Of a stretch of 64,000 bases of DNA, positions 16,277 to 26,179 are shown piece after piece. Position 1 is the first letter of the stretch. Each line of letters opens with the position of its first letter. Both the position numbers and the translations under genes were made by a program. The notes under the pieces are model-generated. The model did no database searches and was not told the origin of the DNA. It worked only from the letters and a program-made list of their open reading frames with translations. This stretch comes from Avimuribaculum sp964395975 (GTDB taxonomy: Bacteria; Bacteroidota; Bacteroidia; Bacteroidales; Muribaculaceae), in the NCBI GenBank assembly GCA_964395975.1, contig CAYNBZ010000001.1:1-64000 (forward strand), in the 5' to 3' direction.

Positions 16277-19200
16277 ATGATGACGAATAAATTTCTGGAT
16301 TTAAGGGTCATGTTGTTGGCAGTGTTTGCAATGCTGTCGATGAGCATGGCCGCTCAAACATCCGTTAAGGGTGTCGTCCTTGAGCCAGACGGGATTCCTG
16401 CTATAGGTGCTACTGTCATGGAAAAAGGATCTAAAGCCAATGGTGTTGCGACCGATTTTGATGGCAATTTCTCATTGCAAGTTTCGTCGTCCGATGCTAC
16501 GTTGGTTGTGTCTTACGTTGGAATGGAAACCCAAGAGGTTCCCTTGAAGGGTCAGACCAATGTGACCATCACGCTTAGGTCATCGGACATCGCACTTGAA
16601 GAACTCGTAGTAGTTGGTTATGGTACTATGAAGAAGAGTGACCTTGCCGGTGCTTCGGTTTCACTTGGCGATGATGCTATCAAGGGGTCGGTAATCACCA
16701 ACCTCGACCAAGCGTTCCAAGGCCGTGCCGCAGGTGTGGAGGCAACTTCCACTTCAGGTGCGCCGGGTTCGTCTTCTTCCATCCGCATACGTGGTCTTGC
16801 CACGGTAAATGCCAGTGCCGACCCATTGTATGTTATAGACGGTGTGATATGGCAGAGTTCCGGAACCAGCAGTGGCGACCTCGGTCTTGATCTCGGTAAC
16901 GGTTCCAATTCTACCGTTTCTCCGCTTTCTACCCTCAACCCGAGCGATATTGTGTCGATGGAAATCTTGAAAGATGCTTCGGCAACCGCCATTTATGGTG
17001 CGCAAGGTTCAAACGGTGTGGTACTTATTACCACTAAGCGCGGTCAGGAAGGAGCTCCCAAGTTCTCTTACGATGGTATGTTTGCTGTCAGCCGTCAGAC
17101 AAAGCGCATCGACCTGATGAACTTGCGCGAGTATGCCGAATATTACAACGACCTTGTCAACACCGGACAAGCCGACGAGAATGATTACTATTCCGACCCG
17201 TCGTTGCTCGGCAAGGGTACAAACTGGCAGGATGCTATTTTCCAAACGGCACTTCAGCACTCACACCAAGTGTCGGTGCAGGGTGGTACAGAAAAGGTTA
17301 AGTATTATGTTTCTGCCAATTATATGAATCAGGAAGGTACTATCCTTGGTTCTGAATTCGAACGTCTTTCATTCCGTGCCAACTTGGATGCCCAATTGAA
17401 ACCGTGGTTGAAATTCGGTATGAGTACCAGTTATTCCAACACCAACGAGTCGCTTAAACTTGCCGACAGTAACGAAGGTCTTATTTACTACTCGTTGACC
17501 ACGCTTCCCGAGATTCCTATTTATAACATCGACGGCTCGTATGCAACAATCGTCCGTGAGGGTTATAGCAATCCTAACCCTATTGCGCTTGCCATGATGG
17601 ACGAGCAGACGCTCAGCCGCCAGAAGCTTTCGGGTAACTTCTTCTTTGATGTCACTCCATGGAAAAAACTTGTGTGGCACACCGAGCTTGATTACGACAT
17701 AGGCAGCAGCAAGGCTGAACAATGGAAACCGACCGTTAACCTCGGCGGATGGGTACGAAGCAACAATTACAGTTCTATTCAAAACAATAGCAATACTTAT
17801 TGGGCGTTTAAGAACTACGTGACTTATACCGACACATATAAAGATGTGCACGATATTTCTCTTATGGTTGGTCAGGAAATGTGGGAATCGAGTTATGACT
17901 ATTCTCAAGTGGTAGGACAGAATCTCCCGTCCGATGAAGTGAAGAATCCTTCTTTGGGTACGGCTACTCCTGAAATCAATTCCGGTTTTGGCAGTTCATC
18001 GATGGTATCATTCTTTGCTCGTGGTACGTATAACTTTGACGACCGCTACATAGGTACTTACACCTACCGTTATGATGGTTCATCAAACTTTGGTCCCAGT
18101 AGTCGTTGGGCAGGATTCCATTCCTTTGCATTTGCTTGGCGTTTCACGCAGGAGAACTTCATGAAATGGAGTAGTGGTTGGCTCGATAGTGGCAAGTTGC
18201 GTGTCGGTTGGGGACAAACAGGTAACTCAAACATTGGCAGTTACCGTTGGGGTGTGACCGTAAGCCGAATGCCGACCGGCCTTGGAACAAGTTACCGCCC
18301 CACAAACATTGCCAACGAAGATATCCATTGGGAGTCGCAAGAGCAGTGGAACATAGGTGTTGACCTGAATTTCTTGCACAACCGTCTTAGTTTCGTATTC
18401 GACTGGTATCACAAGAAGTCGGACGATATGTTGATGCAGTTGCAGTTGCCTATGTACATGGGTTCATCGGGTAATGCTTCATCGGTGCTTTCTGCTCCTT
18501 ATGGCAACTACGGCAGCATTCTCAACAAGGGTGTCGAATTTACATTGAACACGCGCCCCGTAGTTGGTAATTTTGAATGGCACTCCGATTTCAATATCTC
18601 GGTTAACAGGAATAAATTGTTGAGCTTGTCAGATACTGCCAGTGGTGAAATCTACGGATATGCATTGTATGGCAACACTTATGTGGTGAGCGTGTCGCAA
18701 ATCGGGCAGCCGCTATATCAATTCTACGGTTATGTGACCGATGGTATCTATCAGGATTATGAAGATATACTAAATTCTGCCAAAACTTCAGCTTATCCGT
18801 CGGATGGTGTGTTCAACAGCTCAAATACCGTGTGGGTGGGTGACCAAAAGTTTAAAGACCTTGACGGTGATGGAGAAATCACCGAGGCCGACCGCACAAT
18901 TATCGGTAACCCGTGGCCTGATTTCACATTTGGTTGGACTAACACATTCTATTGGAAAAATTTCGACTTGTCGATATTCATTAGCGGTTCGGTGGGCAAT
19001 GACGTGATGAACTACTTGAGCATTGCTTTGACAGATATGAAATCATCGTGGTCTAATTATTCGACCGACGTTCTTGATCGCGCTATTCTTGCAGCCATCG
19101 ACACAAATTTAGGTTTGGACGACATCACCAACGTGCGTGTATCGAACCTCAATGCCAAGTTGCCGCGAGCCACGCTCAACGATCCTAACGACAACGACCG

Positions 19201-19471
19201 CATCAGTGACCGTTATATCGAAGATGGTTCATACATACGTTTGAAGAACATCGCCCTCGGCTATACGTTCGACACAAAGCTCATCAAGAAAATCGGTGTC
19301 GAGAGCTTGCGCATCTATGCCAACATTCAGAACCTTTGCACCATTACCGGTTATAAGGGCTATGACCCTGAAGTCGGTGTCAGCACTTCGGGCGACAATG
19401 TTTATGGATTTGATAACGGACGTTATCCCTCTCCGACTACTTATTCTTTCGGTTTGAATCTCACATTCTAA
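16277..19471 (+). CDS. SusC-like TonB-dependent outer-membrane transporter
   Basis: The 1064-residue protein has a signal peptide (to about residue 26). An N-terminal carboxypeptidase-regulatory-like domain (TSVKGVVLEPDGIPAIGATV) and the linker ELVVVGYGTMKKSDLAG lead to the plug with IRGLATVNASADPLYVIDG and IYGAQGSNGVVLITTK. A long beta-barrel ends in the terminal aromatic residue of FGLNLTF. With SusD it would import oligosaccharides of about DP 4 and above across the outer membrane, powered by TonB. It is the hub of the PUL and is followed 21 bases later by susD. The substrate is inferred from the neighbouring mannanases. Confidence 0.97.
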   Translation: MMTNKFLDLRVMLLAVFAMLSMSMAAQTSVKGVVLEPDGIPAIGATVMEKGSKANGVATDFDGNFSLQVSSSDATLVVSYVGMETQEVPLKGQTNVTITLRSSDIALEELVVVGYGTMKKSDLAGASVSLGDDAIKGSVITNLDQAFQGRAAGVEATSTSGAPGSSSSIRIRGLATVNASADPLYVIDGVIWQSSGTSSGDLGLDLGNGSNSTVSPLSTLNPSDIVSMEILKDASATAIYGAQGSNGVVLITTKRGQEGAPKFSYDGMFAVSRQTKRIDLMNLREYAEYYNDLVNTGQADENDYYSDPSLLGKGTNWQDAIFQTALQHSHQVSVQGGTEKVKYYVSANYMNQEGTILGSEFERLSFRANLDAQLKPWLKFGMSTSYSNTNESLKLADSNEGLIYYSLTTLPEIPIYNIDGSYATIVREGYSNPNPIALAMMDEQTLSRQKLSGNFFFDVTPWKKLVWHTELDYDIGSSKAEQWKPTVNLGGWVRSNNYSSIQNNSNTYWAFKNYVTYTDTYKDVHDISLMVGQEMWESSYDYSQVVGQNLPSDEVKNPSLGTATPEINSGFGSSSMVSFFARGTYNFDDRYIGTYTYRYDGSSNFGPSSRWAGFHSFAFAWRFTQENFMKWSSGWLDSGKLRVGWGQTGNSNIGSYRWGVTVSRMPTGLGTSYRPTNIANEDIHWESQEQWNIGVDLNFLHNRLSFVFDWYHKKSDDMLMQLQLPMYMGSSGNASSVLSAPYGNYGSILNKGVEFTLNTRPVVGNFEWHSDFNISVNRNKLLSLSDTASGEIYGYALYGNTYVVSVSQIGQPLYQFYGYVTDGIYQDYEDILNSAKTSAYPSDGVFNSSNTVWVGDQKFKDLDGDGEITEADRTIIGNPWPDFTFGWTNTFYWKNFDLSIFISGSVGNDVMNYLSIALTDMKSSWSNYSTDVLDRAILAAIDTNLGLDDITNVRVSNLNAKLPRATLNDPNDNDRISDRYIEDGSYIRLKNIALGYTFDTKLIKKIGVESLRIYANIQNLCTITGYKGYDPEVGVSTSGDNVYGFDNGRYPSPTTYSFGLNLTF

Positions 19472-19492
19472 CATAAATCATACGACAGAAAA

Positions 19493-21229
19493 ATGAAACT
19501 ATCCAAAATCAAATATATGGCATTGGCCACACTGATGGCTTTTGGTACTGTGTCGTGCGAGGATTTCCTCGATCGTCCGGCCGAAGACACGTACAATGCC
19601 GATAACTATTATGCCGATGACGACCAGTGCGAAGCCGGCGTACTCTACCTTTACAGTTCGCCATGGAGCGACTTTACTAAGGGGGCACTTATCTTTGTCG
19701 GTGAAGTGATGGCCGGCAATATTTATTCGGGTTCAAGTCCGTATCTTGATTTCTCGGTAAATGGCACGGATGAATATCTTGTTTATATGTATGAATCGCT
19801 ATGGCAGGTAAATGCCCATGCCATGCAGGTTTACAACAACATCAAGAACTCTGATGGAGTTTCTGAAGATGTCCGCAACATGTGTCTTGGCGAATGTCTT
19901 ACTATTAAAGCGATGGCTTACTTCTATCTTGTACGTGCTTTTGGTGATGTACCCATTATCCACGACCCGTCGGAGGAACTTGCCAATGGTACTTACAACA
20001 GTAAGTATAAAGTACAAAAGGCCGATGTATATGAATATATCATCATGACACTCGAAAAGGCTATAGAATTGCTGCCCGAAAGCAACGATGCCGGACGCAT
20101 CGACAAATATTGTGCCGAAGGCTTGCTTGCCAAGGTATATCTCACCCGTTCGGGCGTTACCGGTACTCGCAGTGAGAGCGACCTTGAAATGGCTGCAGAA
20201 TATGCCAAGGATGTTATCGACAATTCGGGACGTTCATTGCTTGACACATATTCCGATGTGTTCCGTCTGGCAAATAACACCAATGAAGAGAGCCTTATCG
20301 GTCTGCATTGGTATGGCACCACCAGCCCGTGGACAGCGCAAAACTTCTTGCAAAGTTTTCTTGCGATGCAGGGCTTTGATGAGTTTGGTGACTGCTGGGG
20401 AGGTTGGACTGGTCCATCGGTTAACTTGCAGGACGACTTTGGCATCAATGTACTTCAATCGCCGAGCAACCGCTCAGAAAACGATACCCGTCGCAAGGCC
20501 ACAATGATGATGCCGGATGATGTATATGAGTATTTCTGGCAGGATCAGGGCGGTTTCGACTATCTGAGATTTATCTACGACACCGACTATGGTGTAGGTG
20601 GTCCCGGTGGAGAATTGCAGAGTCCGACAGGTGTGAACTGCGTAAAGCATCTTTACGGTAATACTTACGACCATGAACTTGCTCTCGGTTACTCGCCATC
20701 TTCTCAGGCCAACGGTCTTGCAACCCACCTCTTGCGCCTTTCGGATGTTTATCTGGTTTATGCCGAAGCCAAGATGGGAACGGCTTCATCGACAAGTGAT
20801 GCCGAGGCAGTTGCCGCCTATAATGCAGTACGCAGCCGTGCTCTCAATGCCTACACACCCGTGACATCGATTACATGGGAAGACGTATGGTTGGAACGCA
20901 ATCTCGAGCTTGCGTGCGAGGGTGATCGTTGGTATGACTATGTACGCCTGTCTTATTATGACCCCGATTTGGCTATACAAAAGATAAAAGCCCAACGCCG
21001 CAATTCATTCTACGGGTTGGATGACCTTTACAGTACATATTATGAAAGCGGGCAGTGGGTTGTAGATACCTCTTCGATGTATTATAACGAAGACACTGCG
21101 GTGCCAAATGTAACCGCTGACAGCTTTACGTTGCCGAAACCCACCGACGATGTGACATTCAATCCTAATATGGCAGAGAATGCCGAAGCAATCCACGAAG
21201 ATGTACGTGCGCTTTACAGTTATGATTAA
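19493..21229 (+). CDS. SusD-like surface glycan-binding lipoprotein
   Basis: The 578-residue protein has a lipoprotein signal ending VSC, followed by the acidic EDFLDR, which matches a Bacteroidetes surface-export signal. It has the SusD/RagB pattern: an N-terminal helical region (YLYSSPWSDF), TPR-like helices, MAYFYLVRAFGDVPI, and a C-terminal AYNAVRSRALN ... WLERNLELACEGDRWYDYVRL. SusD caps the SusC barrel and delivers glycan. It is paired with the preceding susC. Confidence 0.97.
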   Translation: MKLSKIKYMALATLMAFGTVSCEDFLDRPAEDTYNADNYYADDDQCEAGVLYLYSSPWSDFTKGALIFVGEVMAGNIYSGSSPYLDFSVNGTDEYLVYMYESLWQVNAHAMQVYNNIKNSDGVSEDVRNMCLGECLTIKAMAYFYLVRAFGDVPIIHDPSEELANGTYNSKYKVQKADVYEYIIMTLEKAIELLPESNDAGRIDKYCAEGLLAKVYLTRSGVTGTRSESDLEMAAEYAKDVIDNSGRSLLDTYSDVFRLANNTNEESLIGLHWYGTTSPWTAQNFLQSFLAMQGFDEFGDCWGGWTGPSVNLQDDFGINVLQSPSNRSENDTRRKATMMMPDDVYEYFWQDQGGFDYLRFIYDTDYGVGGPGGELQSPTGVNCVKHLYGNTYDHELALGYSPSSQANGLATHLLRLSDVYLVYAEAKMGTASSTSDAEAVAAYNAVRSRALNAYTPVTSITWEDVWLERNLELACEGDRWYDYVRLSYYDPDLAIQKIKAQRRNSFYGLDDLYSTYYESGQWVVDTSSMYYNEDTAVPNVTADSFTLPKPTDDVTFNPNMAENAEAIHEDVRALYSYD

Positions 21230-21266
21230 TCATCTTCCTCACATTTTAAAAAATTGCTAAAAAACG

Positions 21267-22616
21267 ATGAAGAACTTAAGAATATTCAGATTGGCATTTG
21301 TGGCTCTCTTGACAATTGTCGGGGTGACATTCACTTCGTGTGAGGATGAGCCTGATAAGTATAAAGTATCCAGTGGTAAACCCACGATAAGTTATGTAAG
21401 AGTGACTTCACCCGAGTCGGGCGACTCGCTTCTGACGGGAGCTTACATGGAAACTATAATTTGTATCGTCGGTGACAACCTGCGCAGCACTGTTGAATTG
21501 TGGTTTAACGACCAACAGGCTACCTTGAACACAAGCTATATTACCGACAACACGTTGATTGTGGCTGTACCGTCAGTTATCCCTACGACGGTAACCGACA
21601 TGATGTATTTTGTAACTTCAAGCAACGATACGGTCACTTATCCGTTTGAAGTGATTATCCCTGCCCCGACGCTCACCTCCATGTCGTGTGAATATGCACC
21701 TGTGGGCAGTGAAGCTACCATATATGGCAATTATTTCATAGATGATGAAAATGTACCGCTTACGCTTGAGTTTGAAAGCGGTCAGGTGGTAACCGAATTC
21801 ACCGATATACAGCAAACACAAATAACGTTTGTCGTACCCGAAGGGGCAGAAGAGGGTTATATATCTGTTACTACGATTTATGGTACAACTCAATCTACCT
21901 TCAAATATTGTGACACCCGAGGTATGTTGTTTGAATTCGATGGCGTGACCGGTTTGAGTAACCACGGTTGGCATGACCGGACTATCCTTTCGGATGAAAC
22001 TTCCATTACGGGCAATTTCGTCCAATTGGGTGGAACGGCTACAATGTCAGCTGATGGCGGTTATGACGACTCCAATTTCTCATTCGAATATTGGGCAGGC
22101 TCTTGGGATGAACCTCAGAACATGACATCGGGTGATGGCATAGCGTTGTTCAATGTTGTGGACTTTACCGATTATTCCAATATGTCGTTGAAATTTGAGT
22201 TGTATATACCATCGTCCAATCCGTGGAGCGCAGGTGCAATGCAGATAGTATTTGCCGGCTATGACATTATTACTTATTCGGGTTATTCGATTTCCGGTTA
22301 CAGCGGTACTGTTGCCAGTCCCAATAATTATTTGTTCAACGGCGAAGGTTCGAATGGCGAAGAAAGCTATGGACGTGCTCTGTATCGTCCATGGACTTCA
22401 AGCGGCTCTTACGACACAGGCGATGAATGGGTGACTGTTACAATTGCGTTGTCCGACTTTACGTTTGACTATGTGGGTGGTAATGCTACGAGCGTACCAG
22501 ATTCTGTCGAAGATTTTGCGAGCTTCCAGATTTTTGTCGTTGGTGGCGGTGTTAGTGGCACTGAATGTACGCCGATTTTCAAGATTGACAACATACGTGT
22601 AGTGCCAAACGAATAA
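21267..22616 (+). CDS. IPT/TIG surface glycan-binding lipoprotein (SGBP-B type)
   Basis: The 449-residue protein has a lipoprotein signal (FTSC) followed by EDEPD, an acidic surface-export pattern. Two IPT/TIG beta-sandwich domains follow (about residues 35-120 and 125-205). The C-terminal beta-sandwich of about 240 residues is Trp/Gly/Tyr-rich (SFEYWAGSWDEP, YRPWTSSGSYDTGDEWVTV), as in the glycan-binding end of SGBP-B proteins. It would hold mannan at the cell surface but has no catalytic motif. It is the SusE-position gene after susD. Confidence 0.85.
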   Translation: MKNLRIFRLAFVALLTIVGVTFTSCEDEPDKYKVSSGKPTISYVRVTSPESGDSLLTGAYMETIICIVGDNLRSTVELWFNDQQATLNTSYITDNTLIVAVPSVIPTTVTDMMYFVTSSNDTVTYPFEVIIPAPTLTSMSCEYAPVGSEATIYGNYFIDDENVPLTLEFESGQVVTEFTDIQQTQITFVVPEGAEEGYISVTTIYGTTQSTFKYCDTRGMLFEFDGVTGLSNHGWHDRTILSDETSITGNFVQLGGTATMSADGGYDDSNFSFEYWAGSWDEPQNMTSGDGIALFNVVDFTDYSNMSLKFELYIPSSNPWSAGAMQIVFAGYDIITYSGYSISGYSGTVASPNNYLFNGEGSNGEESYGRALYRPWTSSGSYDTGDEWVTVTIALSDFTFDYVGGNATSVPDSVEDFASFQIFVVGGGVSGTECTPIFKIDNIRVVPNE

Positions 22617-22641
22617 TGTGACATTTAATTAGCGAACTAAG

Positions 22642-24624
22642 ATGAAAAAAATCAAAATATCGGCACTGTTGATGATGTGCCTGTTGGTTGTGAGCGGTTT
22701 CATGTTTACCGCTTGCGATAATGACGACCTTAGCACCAACCAGTTTACGGGAGGTGTGAGCCTCAACGTGTTTGGTCCGTGTCCGGTAACTCGTGGTGGT
22801 GTATTGCGCTTTATCGGTAGTGGAATGGATCAAGTAACAGGAGTCTTGATACCCGGATGCAGCGAGATTACGGGTGACGGTATTACTGTCGTGAGCAGTC
22901 AGGAAATCCGTGTTACCGTGCCGGAAGAAGCAGAAGAGGGGCAGATAACCCTTTATGCACCGGGTGTCACGATAACCACAATTACCAATATAACTTTCAC
23001 CGAAACGGTAACTATCGAGAGTTTCGAGCCGTCGGTTGTAAAGCCGGGCGATGAGCTGACCATTACCGGTACTTATTTGGAACTGATGCATGCTGTGATC
23101 TTTTCCGACGAGGTTACGGTCAACGAAGAAGACTTCATCAGTCATTCACGCTATGAAATCAAACTTATCGTTCCTGCCGAGGCTCAGACCGGAGAAATAG
23201 GTGTTTCCGACCTTGCCATGCAAGAGGATGGCACTATCGAGGAGAATGGCATCGCCAATGAGGTTTACTCAGATAGTATTCTAACGGTGGTGTTGCCTGC
23301 TGTCACTTCGGTTAGCGGGAACACGACGGCAGCCAAGCCGGGTGACGTGATTACCATTGCAGGTACCGACCTCGACCTTGTAACAAGTGTGTTGATGCCT
23401 AATGACAGTATTGCAGAGTTCACCTATGATGCTGCTGATGGTACGATAGCAATAACCTTGCCGACCAGTGCATCGGATGGCGATGTACGCATAGTTCCGG
23501 CTTCGGGTGTCGAAGTCACGGCATTCAGTCTTGTAATGGCAGTGCCCACAGATCTCGTTTCCAATCCGGCAAGCGAATTGCGGGTTGATGATATAATTAC
23601 CATTACGGGTACGAATCTCGACCTTGTGACCAATGTCACTTTCCCGGGTATGGAAGAGGACACCGAGCTTGCTTCGCAGAGCGAAACGGAAATTACGGTA
23701 GTAATGCCCGAAATGGCACAGTCGGGTGACCTCGTGTTGAATTTGATTAGTGGAAAGACTGTTACATTGGCAATCTCTACAGCCAAGCCCAAGAATTTGG
23801 TTTATCAATCGGCTTCGGTGGGTGGTGGTGACAACCTTGTTGTTACAGGTGATAATCTCGACCTTGTGGTGAGCGTGACGTTCTCGGGCGATGTATCGGT
23901 AAGTACATTTGTCAGCCAGTCGGAAACTGAACTCACTCTTGTAGTGCCTACTACGGCGGAGAGTGGTGTAGTGACATTCGCAATGAATAACGGTGAAACC
24001 GTTGAGGGCTCGGAATTGACCATAACCTCGCCAATTAGCGCATACCTTGTAAGTGCTCCGAGCAGACTCGTGCAGGGTGAAGTGGTAGAACTTGAGATTG
24101 CCAATGGCGAGCATCTCACCAACCTTACCATCAATGATGTCCAACCGCAATTCATCTGCGATGCTTCGAGCGGGATACTTACTCTTAAAGTACCTTCCGA
24201 CATGAGCGGAACTTGCACCATGCTACTTATCTCGGATAACGGTGAAGTAAGTTATGAGGTAGAAATCGTGGGTAGTGAAACGACAATCTGGGAAGGTGAG
24301 GAGTATATAAATTGGACCGGCATGCAAGATCTTGCATGGGGTGGATATGACTGGAGCCAAGTATCTGCCGGTCAGACCCTGAATATATATTTAACCGAAG
24401 ATACAGATTATGATTATTGGCAAATCCGTATTGCCAATGGCAGTTGGGAAGCATTGACCGATTGGAGTGCCTTGGTGGGCAGTAGCGAGCTCCTTTTGGA
24501 TGCCGGTGCCACATCGTACTCTTACACATTGACCGAAAATGATGTGGAACAATTGGTTAATGAGGGTGGTCTTGTATTGACGGGCTGTTACTATACAGTC
24601 ACCAGTATTACAATTGGCAATTAA
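22642..24624 (+). CDS. Six-repeat IPT/TIG surface lipoprotein with C-terminal carbohydrate-binding-like domain
   Basis: The 660-residue protein has a lipoprotein signal (FTAC25) followed by DNDDL, again an acidic surface pattern. About six TIG-like repeats lie at roughly 45-120, 125-218, 221-300, 303-380, 383-462 and 466-542. Three of them share nearly the same motif: GTDLDLVTSV (241-250), GTNLDLVTNV (323-332) and GDNLDLVVSV (403-412). The last 110 residues (548-660) are a Trp-rich beta domain (YINWTGMQDLAWGGYDWSQV) that is probably the glycan contact. The repeats form a long arm that would hold this domain away from the membrane. No enzyme motif is visible. It is followed by an intrinsic terminator inside the PUL. 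Confidence 0.85.
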   Translation: MKKIKISALLMMCLLVVSGFMFTACDNDDLSTNQFTGGVSLNVFGPCPVTRGGVLRFIGSGMDQVTGVLIPGCSEITGDGITVVSSQEIRVTVPEEAEEGQITLYAPGVTITTITNITFTETVTIESFEPSVVKPGDELTITGTYLELMHAVIFSDEVTVNEEDFISHSRYEIKLIVPAEAQTGEIGVSDLAMQEDGTIEENGIANEVYSDSILTVVLPAVTSVSGNTTAAKPGDVITIAGTDLDLVTSVLMPNDSIAEFTYDAADGTIAITLPTSASDGDVRIVPASGVEVTAFSLVMAVPTDLVSNPASELRVDDIITITGTNLDLVTNVTFPGMEEDTELASQSETEITVVMPEMAQSGDLVLNLISGKTVTLAISTAKPKNLVYQSASVGGGDNLVVTGDNLDLVVSVTFSGDVSVSTFVSQSETELTLVVPTTAESGVVTFAMNNGETVEGSELTITSPISAYLVSAPSRLVQGEVVELEIANGEHLTNLTINDVQPQFICDASSGILTLKVPSDMSGTCTMLLISDNGEVSYEVEIVGSETTIWEGEEYINWTGMQDLAWGGYDWSQVSAGQTLNIYLTEDTDYDYWQIRIANGSWEALTDWSALVGSSELLLDAGATSYSYTLTENDVEQLVNEGGLVLTGCYYTVTSITIGN

Positions 24625-24654
24625 TATTCAATAGGCCTAAATACATTTGTTAAG

Positions 24655-24686
24655 TACCCGCCTGCAAGAGGTGGGCGGGTATTTTT
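24655..24686 (+). terminator. Intrinsic terminator inside the PUL
   Basis: TACCCGCC (24655-24662) pairs perfectly with GGCGGGTA (24674-24681) and is followed by five T residues. It separates the SusC/D/SGBP genes from the GH26-to-ManA genes. No clear TAnnTTTG promoter lies between it and the next ATG, so downstream genes may depend on read-through. Confidence 0.9.
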
Positions 24687-24738
24687 CCTAACAGAGAATA
24701 AAAACTTCGTAAATGCAACATATATAATTTAGGATATT

Positions 24739-26157
24739 ATGAAATTCATAAAGACAATACCTGCGGTGATGCTCATGGCATGTGCGCTTGTCGCTTGTGA
24801 TGACGATGACCAAGTGATGGTGCAGACACCCGTGACGCTCCGTTCGCAGTCGATAACCGAAGGCTCTTCGGTGGTTGCAGGGTTAACCACTCAACTGACA
24901 CTCGAATATAACTACCTGATGAGTGTCAATGAGTCGGTCGATATAACTATCAATGGGACAAGTCTCACGGCATCTCGTAGTGAAGACGATGGCAAAGACA
25001 TAGTAATACCGCTTGACCTTGACGCAGGAACAGATTATACTATTTCCATACCCGAGGGAGCTTTTTATAATGCCGACAACACGACGATGACATCCGAGGC
25101 GTTGACTATCAATTTCTCGACAGTTGAGGGACCGTCGAAAGATGCCGTGTCAACCACGCTTTGTAATCCAAATGCATCACAACAGGCGCAAAATGTGTAT
25201 GAATTCTTGCTCGAATCTTACACAACATACACTTTGTCGGGTGCAATGGCCAACGTAAACAACAATAACGATTGGGCCGACCTCATTAGTACTTCGACCG
25301 GTAGCTATCCGGCATTGACTTGTTACGACTTTATCCATCTTGCATATTCACCTGCCGATTGGATTGACTATAGCGACATTTCTCCGGCACAAACACAGTG
25401 GGACAACAACGGCCTTGTATCATATATGTGGCATTGGCTTGTACCCGACAACGAGGATGACTATAGAAATGGCAACGTAGAGAATTATGCCTATGACAAC
25501 GACTTTGATGTTGAAGCAGCCCTGACCGAGGGAACTTGGCAACACGAAGTGATAGATGCCGACATAGCTAAGGTGGCAAGTTATCTGCAATTGCTTGAAG
25601 ATGCGAACATACCTGTGTTGTGGCGTCCGTTGCATGAGGCTGCCGGCAATTATGGCGATGATGGAGCATGGTTCTGGTGGGGCAACAATGGTGTAGAAGC
25701 CACTAAGCAGTTGTGGATATACCTTTATGATAAGCTTGTCAATGAATATGGCCTCGACAACCTCATCTGGGTTTGGACTATCCAGTATAGCGAGGATGCA
25801 ATTGATGAAGCCACGGCTGCTTATCCGGGCGATGAGTATGTGGATATAGTCGGTGTAGATGTTTATGAGGCTAATGTTGATTCAAAGGCAGCGCAATTTA
25901 ACTATGCAGCAAGTGTGACCAACAATACCAAGATGGTGGCTATGAGCGAATGCGGCAACGTTCCTGATCCGGAAGTTTGCTTCGCATCGGGTGAGGCTTG
26001 GTCTTGGTTTATGGTTTGGTACTATCAGGATGAAGATGGTAATCTTGTGCTTACGCCGGACGATGACAACTTCAGCCTTAACACTACCGACTATCTGACT
26101 TCGGTCATGAGCAGCTCATGTGTATTGAATCGTGAAGATATGCCGAGTTTGCAATAA
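24739..26157 (+). CDS. Surface GH26 beta-mannanase lipoprotein
   Basis: The 472-residue protein has a lipoprotein signal (LVAC) followed by DDDDQ, a strong acidic surface-export signal. A short bacterial Ig-like domain (about residues 30-130) precedes a GH26 barrel: WRPLHEAAGNYGDDGAWFWW with acid/base Glu300, WVWTIQ, VDIVGVDVYEA, and AMSECG with nucleophile Glu404. It probably makes the first endo-cuts in mannan outside the cell, in the role of the surface GH26 of known galactomannan PULs (inference from location signal). The internal terminator lies 53 bases upstream. Confidence 0.93.
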   Translation: MKFIKTIPAVMLMACALVACDDDDQVMVQTPVTLRSQSITEGSSVVAGLTTQLTLEYNYLMSVNESVDITINGTSLTASRSEDDGKDIVIPLDLDAGTDYTISIPEGAFYNADNTTMTSEALTINFSTVEGPSKDAVSTTLCNPNASQQAQNVYEFLLESYTTYTLSGAMANVNNNNDWADLISTSTGSYPALTCYDFIHLAYSPADWIDYSDISPAQTQWDNNGLVSYMWHWLVPDNEDDYRNGNVENYAYDNDFDVEAALTEGTWQHEVIDADIAKVASYLQLLEDANIPVLWRPLHEAAGNYGDDGAWFWWGNNGVEATKQLWIYLYDKLVNEYGLDNLIWVWTIQYSEDAIDEATAAYPGDEYVDIVGVDVYEANVDSKAAQFNYAASVTNNTKMVAMSECGNVPDPEVCFASGEAWSWFMVWYYQDEDGNLVLTPDDDNFSLNTTDYLTSVMSSSCVLNREDMPSLQ

Positions 26158-26179
26158 TATAATTTAAGTAAATTTTTGT

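Noticed and set aside
23281..24150. A 289-codon frame antisense to the TIG-repeat lipoprotein
   Set aside because: Its repeats merely reflect the TIG repeats on the other strand; the composition is rich in His, Arg and Cys, and no start signals are seen.
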